DNA of 64,000 bases from Beijerinckiaceae bacterium. GTDB lineage: Bacteria; Pseudomonadota; Alphaproteobacteria; Rhizobiales; Beijerinckiaceae. The stretch lies in contig CANGJJ010000005.1 of the NCBI GenBank assembly GCA_947454485.1, positions 62,001-126,000 of the forward strand, in the 5' to 3' direction. The notes below the pieces were generated by a model that worked only from the letters and a program-made list of their open reading frames with translations, searched no databases and was not told where the DNA came from. The position numbers were made by a program, and so were the translations under genes. Below, one piece after another: positions 54,037 through 64,000 of this stretch. Within the stretch, counting starts at the first letter, position 1, and the number at the start of each line of letters is the position of its first letter.

Positions 54037-54589
54037 AATCAAGCGGATTGATCGGCACGCCATTGGCAAAGCCCGGGCCGCTTTTGGGCACGAAGGGCGG
54101 CGCGGGCTTGGAGGGCGCGGGGGCCGCTTGCTGCGACGCAGGCTCGCTGGAGGTGGCCGGCGCATTCGCCTCGCTGCCCTTGGGCTGTGGGGCGCTTTGT
54201 TGCGGGCTCGTGCGGCTGCGCGGCGGCGCGCGCTCACCGGGCGGGGCGCCCTCAATTGTGCCGCGGCGCGGCTCAACACTGGCATTAGGCAGCGCGACAT
54301 GCTGCAGCACAGAGCCATCCACCGGATCGACCAGCAACCGGAACGTCTGACCCGCCAGATCTGTGGCTTCAGCCACATAGCCTTGCGGGCTGCGGCGCAG
54401 GCGTACGACTTTGAATCCCATTCGCGTCAGGCGGCTCGTAACCACATCGGGCGGCAAGGGCGGCGGGGGCTCAGCCGAAGGAAAGCCAAAAAGCTGCATG
54501 AATTGCGCGGGTGCAGGCCCTGCCGACAGGCTGAGGCTTGCCGCCACCAACCCGGCTGTGATGCCCGCCCGCCTCCAAAAATGCTGCAT
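54035..54589 (-). CDS. Secreted Pro/Ala-rich hypothetical protein (PepSY-like N-terminal half)
   Basis: Signal peptide; VVTSRLTRMGFKVVRLRRSPQGYVAEATDLAGQTFRLLVDPVDGSVLQH. Confidence 0.7.
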   Translation of the reverse strand: MQHFWRRAGITAGLVAASLSLSAGPAPAQFMQLFGFPSAEPPPPLPPDVVTSRLTRMGFKVVRLRRSPQGYVAEATDLAGQTFRLLVDPVDGSVLQHVALPNASVEPRRGTIEGAPPGERAPPRSRTSPQQSAPQPKGSEANAPATSSEPASQQAAPAPSKPAPPFVPKSGPGFANGVPINPLD

Positions 54590-54633
54590 CGTTCCGCCTC
54601 CTGAACCCCTCTAACGCCCGAGCCCGCGTTTGG

Positions 54634-55698
54634 TTACGCGAGGACTTCCCGGACGATATGGGCGAAGCGGTCGACCTCATTGCGGGTCGTGGCGAAAGAG
54701 GTGACGAGCCGCACGAAGATCTCATCCTCGCGTGGGGCCTCTTCTGGCGTCAGACCGCGCGAGCCCCAGTCATAATAGACCGCCCCCTCCATTTTCAGGG
54801 CGAGATGGGCCTTATGCGGCAAAATGGCGAAGACCTCATTGACCTCGGTCCGCCAGGGCAAGCGCACGCCGGGCACTTCTTTCAGCTGCACCGCCAGCCG
54901 CTCGGCCATGGCATTGGCCTGAATGGCGAGATCGAGCCAATGGCCGCCCTCCAGATAAGCGCACATCTGCGCCCCGACGAACCGTGACTTGGAGAGAGTC
55001 TGGCCTGCCCTTTTGCGGCGGAACACCAATTCGCGGGCGAGCATTTTGTTAAAGACAACCACCGCCTCGCAATTCAGCGTGCCGTTTTTGGTCGCCCCAA
55101 AGGACAGAATATCGACGCCCGCCTTCCAGCTCATCTCAGCGGGCGAGCAGCCCAGCTGCACCAAGGCATTGGCAAAGCGCGCCCCATCCATATGGACATC
55201 CACCCCCGCCCCATGGGCCTCATCGCACAGGGCCTTGAGGCTCGCCAGATTATAGAGCGTGCCTGATTCTGTGGCCTGGGTGAGGGAGAGGACCGAAGGC
55301 TGCACCTGTTTCACCAGCCCACGGGGAAAACGTTTGAGGCCCGCCTGAAAGCTCTCGAGCGTGATGCGGCCCTTTTCGCCGGGCAAAGGCACCAATTTGG
55401 CCCCGGCAGTGAAAAATTCCGGCGCACCGCATTCGTCATTCGCAATATGGCTATCTGCGTGACAGAAGATCGCACCATGGGCTGGCGAGGCCGCGGCCAG
55501 CGCCAAAGCATTGGCCGCCGTGCCCGAGCCCACCAAAAACACCGCGCAATCTGTCTCAAACAGCTCCTGCAGGCCCTTTTCAGCCGCAGCGGTCCAAGGA
55601 TCGGCCCCATAAGGGAGGGCATGGCCGGCATTGGCCTCAACCAGCGCCGCAAGCACCTTGTCTGAGGCGCCGGAGGCATTGTCACTGGCAAAAAACAT
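54634..55698 (-). CDS. Low-specificity L-threonine aldolase / beta-eliminating lyase (PLP)
   Basis: MFFASDNASGASDKVLAALVEANAGHALPYGADPWTAAAEKGLQELFE; DVHMDGARFANALV; LSFGATKNGTLNCEAVVVF. Confidence 0.9.
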   Translation of the reverse strand: MFFASDNASGASDKVLAALVEANAGHALPYGADPWTAAAEKGLQELFETDCAVFLVGSGTAANALALAAASPAHGAIFCHADSHIANDECGAPEFFTAGAKLVPLPGEKGRITLESFQAGLKRFPRGLVKQVQPSVLSLTQATESGTLYNLASLKALCDEAHGAGVDVHMDGARFANALVQLGCSPAEMSWKAGVDILSFGATKNGTLNCEAVVVFNKMLARELVFRRKRAGQTLSKSRFVGAQMCAYLEGGHWLDLAIQANAMAERLAVQLKEVPGVRLPWRTEVNEVFAILPHKAHLALKMEGAVYYDWGSRGLTPEEAPREDEIFVRLVTSFATTRNEVDRFAHIVREVLA

Positions 55699-56005
55699 GG
55701 CAGTCCCAGGGTAGGAGCGCTGGCCCCAAGGGAGCCTGCAGCGCTTGGCTTCAAACGTCGTCCACAACAGGCTTACAACCACTCGGAATCAAGAGCCAAC
55801 CCGCTTGTGCGGCCAGTTTAAATCTGTCATGTTCGCGCGCCGTAGATAGGACAGCGTTGCTGACCATTTTACGGAACGGGCTCCCCTCTTCTTCAAGTCT
55901 GGCTTGGCTGCTGCGGTATGCGGCTTGCAAGCCGGTTTTGCCGGTGTCTGGCGAGATTGGGTGGGGAGCGCGGCAACGAGGCCGAGCTCGGCGCGCAGGC
56001 GCTGA

Positions 56006-59000
56006 ATGGAGCAGACCATGGACGGGCATGACAACAAGGGACTTGAGCGAATGGCGACCGAATTGAAATCGGGCACGTCCAAACGCATGCCCTCGCCCGT
56101 AAAGACATCGACCGCTGTTTCTTCTGGAGCCGCCCCCATGTTTGGCCCGATTTCTGATCCGTCTCTTCCGCAGGCCCAAGGCCTGTTCGATCCGCGTCTT
56201 GAGCGCGATTCCTGCGGCGTTGGCTTCATCGCCAATCTGCACAATGCCAAGTCGCACGAAATCGTGCAGCAGGGCCTGCAGATTCTGCTCAACCTCGATC
56301 ATCGTGGCGCGGTCGGCGCTGACCCCAAATTGGGCGATGGTTGCGGCATTCTTGTGCAGATCCCGCATCGCTTCTTCCAGGAAGAATGCGCAAAGCTGGG
56401 TCTCAAGCTCCCCGGCGCGCAGGAATATGGCATTGGCCAGTTCTTCATGCCGCGCGATGCCAAGGCCCGCGCAGAGGCTGAAGAGGTCGTTGCCAAGGCG
56501 CTCGCCCAAGAGGGCCTGAGCCTCATCGGCTGGCGCGATGTGCCGGTTGATAATTCGGATCTGGGCGAAACTGTGAAGGCGGTTGAGCCTGTGATGCGTC
56601 AGGTCTTCGTGGCCCATGGCGCAGGCACCAAGGATGAAGACCATTTCGAGCGCCAGCTGTTTGTGGCGCGCAAGGTCATCTCTAACAATATCTATGCGCT
56701 GGCACGTCGCGAGATGGCGGAATTCTATCCCGTCTCCATGTCCTGCCGCACCATTGTCTATAAGGGCATGGTGCTCGTCAGCCAGCTGGGCTCCTATTAC
56801 AAGGACCTTGGCGACACGCGTTTTGACAGCGCTCTGGCCCTCGTCCATCAGCGCTTCGCCACCAACACATTCCCCAGCTGGCGCCTCGCGCATCCCTATC
56901 GCATGGTCGCGCATAACGGCGAGATCAACACGCTGCGCGGCAATGTGAACTGGATGGCGGCCCGTCAGGCCTCGGTCGCCAGCGAACTCTTTGGCGACAA
57001 CATTTCGAAGCTGTGGCCGATCTCTTATGAAGGCCAGTCCGACACGGCTTGCTTCGACAATGCGCTCGAATTCCTCGTGCAGGGCGGCTATTCGCTCTGC
57101 CATGCGATGATGATGCTGATCCCCGAAGCTTGGGCCGGCAATCCTTTGATGGATGAAGATCGTCGCGCTTTCTATGAATATCATGCAGCCTTGATGGAGC
57201 CGTGGGACGGCCCCGCCGCCATGGCTTTCACCGATGGTCGCCAGATTGGCGCAACGCTTGATCGTAACGGCCTGCGCCCCGCGCGCTATATCGTCACCGA
57301 TGATGGCCTTGTGATCATGGCCTCCGAAGTTGGCGTTCTGCCGATCCCCGAAGAGAAGATCATCACCAAATGGCGCTTGCAGCCCGGCAAGATGCTGCTC
57401 GTTGATCTGGAACAGCATCGCATCATCTCGGACGACGAGATGAAGAAGACGCTCTCCACCGCTGCCCCTTATGGCAAGTGGCTCGGCGATACGCAGATCG
57501 TTCTGGAAGATCTGAAGCCCGTCGAGGCTCGCGCTGCACGCACCGATGTGTCGCTGCTCGATCGCCAGCAGGCCTTTGGGTATACGCAGGAAGATCTCAG
57601 CATCCTGATGTCGCCCATGGCCGTGACGGGTGAAGAAGCTGTCGGCTCGATGGGCACCGATACGCCGATCTCCGCGCTCTCCAACAAGTCGAAGCTGCTC
57701 TATACTTACTTCAAGCAGAACTTCGCGCAGGTCACCAATCCCCCGATTGATCCGATCCGCGAACAGCTTGTGATGAGCCTCGTCTCCTTCATCGGCCCGC
57801 GTCCGAATATTTTCGACCGCGAAGGCAATTCCAAGCGCAAGCGTCTGGAAGTTCGCCAGCCAATCCTGACCAATGAAGATCTCGAGAAGATCCGCTGCAT
57901 CGGCCATCTGGAAGATACTTTCGACACCAAGACGCTCGACATCACCTATGCCGCCGAACATGGCGCCAATGGCATGGCGGCCATGCTGGAGCGTCTGTGC
58001 GAACGTGCTGAACAGGCTGTGCGCGGCGGCTATAACATCATCATTCTGTCCGACCGCATGGTGGGCCCGGACCGTATGCCGATCCCCGCTTTGCTGGCGA
58101 CGGCTGCCGTGCATCATCACCTGATCCGCAAGGGTCTGCGCACCTCTGTGGGCCTTGTGGTGGAGACGGGTGAAGCGCGCGAAGTGCATCACTTTGCTTG
58201 CTTGGCCGGCTATGGTGCTGAAGCGATCAATCCCTATCTCGCCTTCGAAACTCTCGCCAATATGGCCAAAGAGTTCCCCGAAGAAGTGGATGAATATGAA
58301 GTCGTGAAGCGCTTCATCAAATCCGTCGACAAGGGCCTGCTCAAGGTCATGTCGAAGATGGGCATCTCGACCTATCAGTCCTATTGTGGCGCGCAGATCT
58401 TCGACGCCATCGGCCTGTCGAGCGAATTTGTGAAGCAATATTTCACCGGCACCGCCACGACGATTGAAGGTGTTGGTTTGGCAGAAGTCGCCAAGGAAAG
58501 CGCTGAGCGGCATCAAGACGCCTTTGGCGATGCGCCTGTCTATCGCACCGCGCTCGATGTGGGCGGCGAATATGCCTATCGTACACGCGGCGAGGCGCAT
58601 GCCTGGTCGGCGCAGTCCGTGTCGCTGTTGCAACATGCGGTGCGTGGCAATGCGCAGGACAAATATCGCGCCTATGCCCAGCTCCTCAATGAGCAGGACG
58701 AGCGCTTCTTGACGATCCGTGGGCTCTTCCGCCTGAAGGGCGCTGAAGAGGATGGCCGCAAGCCAGTTCCGCTCGATGAGGTGGAAGCCACGGTCGATAT
58801 CGTGAAGCGTTTTGCCACCGGCGCCATGTCCTATGGCTCGATCTCGCGTGAAGCGCACACCACACTCGCGATTGCGATGAACCGCATTGGCGGCAAGTCC
58901 AATACGGGTGAAGGCGGTGAAGAGTCAGATCGCTTCAAGCCCATGGCCAATGGCGATAGCATGCGCTCTGCGATCAAGCAGGTCGCGTCGGGTCGCTTCG

Positions 59001-60796
59001 GTGTGACGACGGAATATCTCGTCAATTCCGACATGATGCAGATCAAAATGGCGCAGGGCGCCAAGCCCGGCGAAGGCGGTCAGCTGCCCGGCCACAAGGT
59101 CGATGCAGTCATCGCCAAGGTGCGCCATTCGACACAGGGCGTCGGCCTCATCTCGCCCCCGCCCCATCACGACATCTATTCGATTGAAGATCTCTCGCAG
59201 CTGATCTTCGATCTGAAGAATGTGAATCCCTCAGCACAAGTCTCGGTGAAGCTCGTCTCGGAAGTCGGCGTCGGCACAGTGGCGGCTGGCGTCTCCAAGG
59301 GCCGCGCCGATCATGTGACGATCTCGGGCTATGAAGGTGGCACGGGTGCGTCCCCGCTCACCTCCATCAAGCACGCCGGCAGCCCGTGGGAAATCGGCCT
59401 TGCTGAGACGCACCAGACTCTCGTCCTCAACCGTCTGCGCTCGCGCATTGCGGTGCAGGTCGATGGTGGTCTGCGCACGGGCCGCGACGTTGTCGTGGGC
59501 GCACTCTTGGGCGCTGATGAATTTGGCTTTGCCACGGCACCTTTGATTGCAGCGGGCTGCATCATGATGCGCAAGTGCCATCTCAACACCTGCCCTGTGG
59601 GCGTTGCGACGCAGGATCCTGTGCTGCGCAAGCGCTTCGTGGGTCAGCCTGAGCATGTCATCAACTTCTTCTTCTTTGTGGCTGAAGAAGTGCGCGAGAT
59701 CATGGCGTCGATGGGCTATCGCCGCTTCGATGAAATGATCGGCCAGATGCAGATGCTCGACAAGGACAAGGCTGTTGAGCATTGGAAGGCGCGCGGCCTC
59801 GACTTTGGCAAGCTCTTCCACAAGCCTGTGACCCAAATGCCGACCCCGATCTTCCACACGGAAAATCAGGATCACGGCCTCGAGAAGGTCATGGACAACA
59901 AGCTGATCGAACAGGCCCGCAAGGCCATCGACACCAAGACCCCGGTCGTCATTGAAGGCACGATCAGCAATGTGGACCGCACCACCGGCGCGATGCTGTC
60001 GGGTGAAGTGGCTCGCAAATGGGGCCATACCGGCCTGCCGGACAATACGATCAACATCAAGCTGAAGGGCACTGCAGGCCAGAGCTTTGGTGCATGGCTG
60101 GCGCAAGGCGTCACGCTCGAGCTGCAAGGTCAGGCCAATGACTATGTCGGCAAGGGCCTGTCGGGTGGCCGCATCATCGTGCGCCCTGCTCCTGAGGCCA
60201 AGAAGATCGTCGCACATGAGTCGATCATCGCGGGCAATACGCTGCTCTATGGTGCGATCTCCGGTGAATGCTATCTCAGCGGCGTGGCTGGTGAGCGCTT
60301 TGCGGTCCGCAACTCCGGCGCCATCGCCGTTGTTGAAGGCACGGGCGACCATGGCTGCGAATATATGACCGGTGGCATCGTTGTGGTGCTGGGTCAGACG
60401 GGCCGCAACTTCGCGGCGGGCATGTCGGGCGGTATTGCCTATGTGCTCGACGAAGACGGCAGCTTCGCCAAGCGTTGCAATCTCTCGATGGTGGATCTGG
60501 AGCCGGTCGAGGAAGAAGAAGAGCTGAACCAGCGCCTGCATCATCAGGGCGGCGACCTTCAGGGCCACGGCCGCGTGGACATTATGAAGGATATGACGCG
60601 CTTTGATGCTGAGCGTCTGCACCAGTTGGTGTCGAACCACTTCCGTTACACGGGCTCTGTCCGTGCGAAGGAAATCCTCGACAACTGGGACAGCTTCAAG
60701 GGCAAGTTCCGCAAGGTCATGCCTGTCGAATATCGTCGCGCCTTGGCCGAACTGATGGCTCAATCGGGCGAGCAACTCGCTGTTGCGGGAGAGTAA
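56006..60796 (+). CDS. gltB: Glutamate synthase (NADPH) large subunit
   Basis: [103 protein letters not shown]. Start could also be 56138. Confidence 0.97.
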   Translation: MEQTMDGHDNKGLERMATELKSGTSKRMPSPVKTSTAVSSGAAPMFGPISDPSLPQAQGLFDPRLERDSCGVGFIANLHNAKSHEIVQQGLQILLNLDHRGAVGADPKLGDGCGILVQIPHRFFQEECAKLGLKLPGAQEYGIGQFFMPRDAKARAEAEEVVAKALAQEGLSLIGWRDVPVDNSDLGETVKAVEPVMRQVFVAHGAGTKDEDHFERQLFVARKVISNNIYALARREMAEFYPVSMSCRTIVYKGMVLVSQLGSYYKDLGDTRFDSALALVHQRFATNTFPSWRLAHPYRMVAHNGEINTLRGNVNWMAARQASVASELFGDNISKLWPISYEGQSDTACFDNALEFLVQGGYSLCHAMMMLIPEAWAGNPLMDEDRRAFYEYHAALMEPWDGPAAMAFTDGRQIGATLDRNGLRPARYIVTDDGLVIMASEVGVLPIPEEKIITKWRLQPGKMLLVDLEQHRIISDDEMKKTLSTAAPYGKWLGDTQIVLEDLKPVEARAARTDVSLLDRQQAFGYTQEDLSILMSPMAVTGEEAVGSMGTDTPISALSNKSKLLYTYFKQNFAQVTNPPIDPIREQLVMSLVSFIGPRPNIFDREGNSKRKRLEVRQPILTNEDLEKIRCIGHLEDTFDTKTLDITYAAEHGANGMAAMLERLCERAEQAVRGGYNIIILSDRMVGPDRMPIPALLATAAVHHHLIRKGLRTSVGLVVETGEAREVHHFACLAGYGAEAINPYLAFETLANMAKEFPEEVDEYEVVKRFIKSVDKGLLKVMSKMGISTYQSYCGAQIFDAIGLSSEFVKQYFTGTATTIEGVGLAEVAKESAERHQDAFGDAPVYRTALDVGGEYAYRTRGEAHAWSAQSVSLLQHAVRGNAQDKYRAYAQLLNEQDERFLTIRGLFRLKGAEEDGRKPVPLDEVEATVDIVKRFATGAMSYGSISREAHTTLAIAMNRIGGKSNTGEGGEESDRFKPMANGDSMRSAIKQVASGRFGVTTEYLVNSDMMQIKMAQGAKPGEGGQLPGHKVDAVIAKVRHSTQGVGLISPPPHHDIYSIEDLSQLIFDLKNVNPSAQVSVKLVSEVGVGTVAAGVSKGRADHVTISGYEGGTGASPLTSIKHAGSPWEIGLAETHQTLVLNRLRSRIAVQVDGGLRTGRDVVVGALLGADEFGFATAPLIAAGCIMMRKCHLNTCPVGVATQDPVLRKRFVGQPEHVINFFFFVAEEVREIMASMGYRRFDEMIGQMQMLDKDKAVEHWKARGLDFGKLFHKPVTQMPTPIFHTENQDHGLEKVMDNKLIEQARKAIDTKTPVVIEGTISNVDRTTGAMLSGEVARKWGHTGLPDNTINIKLKGTAGQSFGAWLAQGVTLELQGQANDYVGKGLSGGRIIVRPAPEAKKIVAHESIIAGNTLLYGAISGECYLSGVAGERFAVRNSGAIAVVEGTGDHGCEYMTGGIVVVLGQTGRNFAAGMSGGIAYVLDEDGSFAKRCNLSMVDLEPVEEEEELNQRLHHQGGDLQGHGRVDIMKDMTRFDAERLHQLVSNHFRYTGSVRAKEILDNWDSFKGKFRKVMPVEYRRALAELMAQSGEQLAVAGE

Positions 60797-60798
60797 TC

Positions 60799-62217
60799 AT
60801 GGGCAAGGTCACTGGCTTTCTCGAAATCGACCGTCGCGACCGTCGCTATGCGCCGGCCTCCGACCGCATCCGTCACTACAAGGAATTCGTCATTCCCTTG
60901 AGTGAAGAAGCAACGCGCGATCAATCAGCGCGCTGCATGAATTGCGGCATTCCCTACTGCCATAATGGCTGTCCGGTGAATAACCAGATCCCCGATTGGA
61001 ATGATCTGGTTTATCACGGCAACTGGGAAGAGGCCTCGCGCAACCTGCATTCGACGAACAACTTCCCTGAGTTCACGGGCCGCGTGTGCCCTGCGCCTTG
61101 CGAAGCGTCCTGCACATTGAACCTCACCGATGCGCCGGTCACGATCAAGACCATCGAATGCGCCATCGTGGATCGTGCTTGGTCGGAAGGCTGGTTGAAG
61201 CCGGAAGTCGCTGCACAGAAGACCGGCAAGAAGGTCGCTGTGATCGGCTCTGGCCCTGCAGGCCTTGCTTGCGCGCAGCAGCTCGCCCGCGCAGGCCATG
61301 AAGTCCATGTCTATGAGAAGAACAGCCGCCCCGGTGGTCTGCTTCGCTACGGCATTCCTGACTTCAAGATGGAGAAGCAACTGATCGACCGCCGCGTGGA
61401 GCAGATGAAGGGCGAAGGCGTCACATTCTTCTGCAACAAGAATGTCGGCACCGATGTGAAGGTCTCTGATCTTGTCGCGCAATATGATGCGGTGGCTTTG
61501 GCAGGCGGTGCAGAAAAGCCGCGTGATTTGCCGATCCCGGGCCGCGAGCTTGCGGGCGTGCATTTCGCGATGGATTTCCTGCCTCAGCAGAACCGCCGCG
61601 TCGGCAATGAGCCGGTTGGTACCAATGAGCCCATTCTTGCCAGCGGCAAGCATGTGGTTGTGATTGGCGGCGGCGACACGGGCTCCGATTGCATCGGCAC
61701 CTCTGTGCGTCAGGGCGCTTTGTCTGTGACGCAGCTTGAGATCATGCCCAAGCCGCCGGAGAAAGAAAACAAGCTGATGACCTGGCCAGAATGGCCGCTG
61801 AAGCTGCGCACCTCTTCAAGCCATGAAGAAGGTGCAGAGCGCGACTTCGCCGTGAATACGGTTGAGTTCCTCGGCGAAGGCGGCTCGGTCAAGACGCTGC
61901 GTTGCGTGCGTGTTGATGGCAAGTTCCAGCCGATTCCCGGTTCGGAATTCGACCTCAAGGCCGATCTCGTTCTGCTCGCCATGGGCTTCGTTGCGCCCAT
62001 GCAAGAGGGCATGATCAAGGATCTGGGCGTGAAGCTCGATGCGCGTGGCAATGTGCAGGCCGATACGCTGCAATATAAGTCCTCGGTCGAGAAGGTCTTC
62101 ACCTGTGGCGACATGCGCCGTGGCCAGTCGCTCGTCGTATGGGCGATCCGCGAAGGCCGCCAATGCGCCCATTCGATCGACAAGCAGCTGATGGGCACCA
62201 CCAGCCTGCCGCGCTAA
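60799..62217 (+). CDS. gltD: Glutamate synthase small subunit
   Basis: [76 protein letters not shown]. Confidence 0.97.
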   Translation: MGKVTGFLEIDRRDRRYAPASDRIRHYKEFVIPLSEEATRDQSARCMNCGIPYCHNGCPVNNQIPDWNDLVYHGNWEEASRNLHSTNNFPEFTGRVCPAPCEASCTLNLTDAPVTIKTIECAIVDRAWSEGWLKPEVAAQKTGKKVAVIGSGPAGLACAQQLARAGHEVHVYEKNSRPGGLLRYGIPDFKMEKQLIDRRVEQMKGEGVTFFCNKNVGTDVKVSDLVAQYDAVALAGGAEKPRDLPIPGRELAGVHFAMDFLPQQNRRVGNEPVGTNEPILASGKHVVVIGGGDTGSDCIGTSVRQGALSVTQLEIMPKPPEKENKLMTWPEWPLKLRTSSSHEEGAERDFAVNTVEFLGEGGSVKTLRCVRVDGKFQPIPGSEFDLKADLVLLAMGFVAPMQEGMIKDLGVKLDARGNVQADTLQYKSSVEKVFTCGDMRRGQSLVVWAIREGRQCAHSIDKQLMGTTSLPR

Positions 62218-62462
62218 AAAGCGAAAAGGTCCAAACACAATACGCCGCTCGGCACCAGCCGGGCGGCGTTTTGTTTATCCTCCTGGCACAAACATCCAGG
62301 CCCTGATGCAGAGCGCAGCCTTTGACGCAGGCCCCATGGTAAAGACCTTCTTAAGTTTCCTCTGAGAGGCTAAGCCGAGCCTGTCAGATGGACTGAACCA
62401 TGAGCGACCTCGGGATCCCCTGCTATACATTCCGCGCGCAAAAGCCCATTCGCGGCAAGGAT

Positions 62463-63506
62463 ATGACTCTGGCCCAGAGCCTGCGCGCCCTGCTTGTTCT
62501 GGCACTGTTCAGCAGTATCATCCTGCTCTTCTCTCATCTGCCGGGCCATGCGCAGCAAGCCAATGACGCGGCACAGTTCCGCGCCTTTGTCGCAAGCCTG
62601 TGGCCTGATGCGCAGAAGAAGAATATTTCGCGCGCAACATTCGACCGCGCCTTTCAAGGCGTGACGCTTGACGAAAGCGTCATTGCAAAAACGCGCAAAC
62701 AGCCCGAATTCACGCGCCCCGTCTGGGACTATATCAACAGTGCCGTGTCGCGTTCGCGCATCGAAACCGGCACTGTCAAAGCGCGTGAGCTTGATGCTCT
62801 GCTCGACAAGATTGAAGACAAGACCGGTGTGGATCGCTTCGTCGTTCTGGCTGTATGGGGCATGGAAACCAACTTCGGCAGCTTCACCGGCAATACGCCT
62901 GTTATTCGTGCGCTCGCCAGTCTGGCCTATGTGCGCTATCGCGGAGAATTCTTCCGCAATGAATTACTGACCGCTTTGCAGATCTTGCAAGAGGGTCATG
63001 TCGATCTTGCCAATTTCAAAGGCTCATGGGCTGGCGCCATGGGCCAGACGCAATTCATGCCCTCGAGCTTCCAGCGCTTTGCTGTCGATCATGATGGCGA
63101 TGGCCGCAAAAATATCTGGAGCAATATTCCCGACGCTCTCGCCTCCACCGGCAATTATCTGGAGAAGAATGGCTGGGTGCGAGGCGCGACCTGGGGCTAT
63201 GAAGTCAATCTGCCCTCTGGCTTTGATATGACGCAGATCAACAGCACCAAGAGCTTTGGCAGTTTTGCACGCCAAGGCGTGACACGGGTCGACGGCGATG
63301 CGATGCCCAATGAGCCCATGGCAACGCTGGTCGCTCCCGCTGGCGAGCAAGGTCCGGTCTTTTTGTTGACCGACAATTTCAAAGTCATCCGCCGCTATAA
63401 TAATTCGCTGTCTTATGCGCTGGGCGTTGCCCTGCTGAGCGACCGAATCGCAGGCCTGCCTGCCTTGCGCACGCCTTGGCCCATGACAAAAGAAGCGCTG
63501 CGCTGA
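62463..63506 (+). CDS. Lytic murein transglycosylase (MltB family)
   Basis: VLAVWGMETNFGSFTGNTPVIRALASLAYVRYRGEFFRNELLTALQIL; GSWAGAMGQTQFMPSSFQRFAVDHDGDGRKNIW. Confidence 0.92.
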   Translation: MTLAQSLRALLVLALFSSIILLFSHLPGHAQQANDAAQFRAFVASLWPDAQKKNISRATFDRAFQGVTLDESVIAKTRKQPEFTRPVWDYINSAVSRSRIETGTVKARELDALLDKIEDKTGVDRFVVLAVWGMETNFGSFTGNTPVIRALASLAYVRYRGEFFRNELLTALQILQEGHVDLANFKGSWAGAMGQTQFMPSSFQRFAVDHDGDGRKNIWSNIPDALASTGNYLEKNGWVRGATWGYEVNLPSGFDMTQINSTKSFGSFARQGVTRVDGDAMPNEPMATLVAPAGEQGPVFLLTDNFKVIRRYNNSLSYALGVALLSDRIAGLPALRTPWPMTKEALR

Positions 63507-63542
63507 GCCTGACGGCGCGCGCGCCCTGCGCTATATTGGGCT

Positions 63543-64000
63543 ATGCGCGCTTCATTATCTTTGCGTCTTAGCCTGAGCTTGGCTGCGGTCCTGTGGGGTC
63601 TCAGCTCGCCTGTCTTTGCGCAAATGCTGGATGAACCTGCCGGCGCCTTCTTCCGTCAGGAATGGGAGCGCGAACGTCGCAAAGCGCAATCACCCGTGCG
63701 CCAGCGCCCCACCAAGCTCATTCGCCGCGCTGCGCCCGTGCCGGGCTTTACGGTTGATGCGCCTCATGAGACGACCACAGAAACACCTGCCGCTGAGAGC
63801 CCCACAGACAAGCCCGTGCAGGAGGCAGCGCCCGTTGCGCAGCCCAGCGAGCCGCGTGCAGATGGCAGCTTTGCCATCGCAGTGCTGGGCGACAGTCTGG
63901 GGACTCTGCTTGCGCAGGGGCTAACGGAAGCTTTCAGTGATCGCAGGGAAGTGGCAGTGCTGCGCCGCGCGCGCGATGGCTCAGGCCTTGTGCGCGATGA
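63543..64000 (+). CDS. SGNH/DUF459-type hydrolase, truncated by window end
   Basis: Manual translation MRASLSLRLSLSLAAVLWGLSSPVFAQMLDEPAGAFFRQEWERERRKAQSP...DGSFAIAVLGDSLGTLLAQGLTEAF; open to the window edge. Confidence 0.75.
   Translation, partial: MRASLSLRLSLSLAAVLWGLSSPVFAQMLDEPAGAFFRQEWERERRKAQSPVRQRPTKLIRRAAPVPGFTVDAPHETTTETPAAESPTDKPVQEAAPVAQPSEPRADGSFAIAVLGDSLGTLLAQGLTEAFSDRREVAVLRRARDGSGLVRD

Noticed and set aside
55751-58858. 1035-aa minus-strand ORF antisense to gltB
   Set aside because: Shadow ORF of the strongly conserved gltB coding sequence; no recognisable domain.
59231-60775. 514-aa minus-strand ORF antisense to gltB
   Set aside because: Shadow ORF of gltB.
63616-63924. 102-aa ORF at the window end listed in the ORF track
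   Set aside because: Out of frame with the SGNH/DUF459 gene starting at 63543, which has a signal peptide and a GDSL-like motif.

Overview
This is a 64 kb alphaproteobacterial chromosomal window, Rhizobiales-like by gene neighbourhoods and repeats. No phage, transposase, integrase or CRISPR array was recognised. Housekeeping and conserved blocks: the pntAA/pntAB/pntB transhydrogenase operon with a small aa3-oxidase subunit IV gene, AarF/UbiB kinase, PepF peptidase, an unusual NtrC-type regulator, a NitT/TauT ABC transporter behind a structured leader, GapR, DUF1244 / N-formylglutamate amidohydrolase / DUF1036 / pyruvate kinase, rpmJ, tRNA-Val(GAC), CpdR, a second N-formylglutamate amidohydrolase, an inositol-monophosphatase family gene, Hsp20, threonine aldolase, gltB/gltD, a MltB-like transglycosylase and a truncated SGNH/DUF459 gene. 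Accessory content: (i) a ~17 kb catabolic supercluster (21.2-38.2 kb) with MhpD-type hydratase, BKACE, LIV-type ABC transporter, 3-hydroxyacyl-CoA dehydrogenase, SDR, cupin, cyclase, amidohydrolase/decarboxylase, minimal LigA + LigB extradiol dioxygenase, Ldh2 and LLM monooxygenase; (ii) a BigR-like sulfur module with rhodanese and two YeeE/YedE proteins; (iii) two porin genes sharing a co-linear ~275 bp upstream region with a pair of 46-bp-spaced motifs; (iv) a tandem pair of small secreted paralogues; (v) two tandem anti-Shine-Dalgarno sRNA candidates of suhB/MmgR (alpha-r8) type; (vi) a ~170 bp dispersed palindromic repeat in inverted orientation 34 kb apart. The most interesting candidates are the catabolic supercluster (substrate unknown), the shared porin leader, the tandem sRNAs, the structured ABC-transporter leader and the GAFTGA-less regulator. 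All family calls come from reading sequence motifs; no database search was run.
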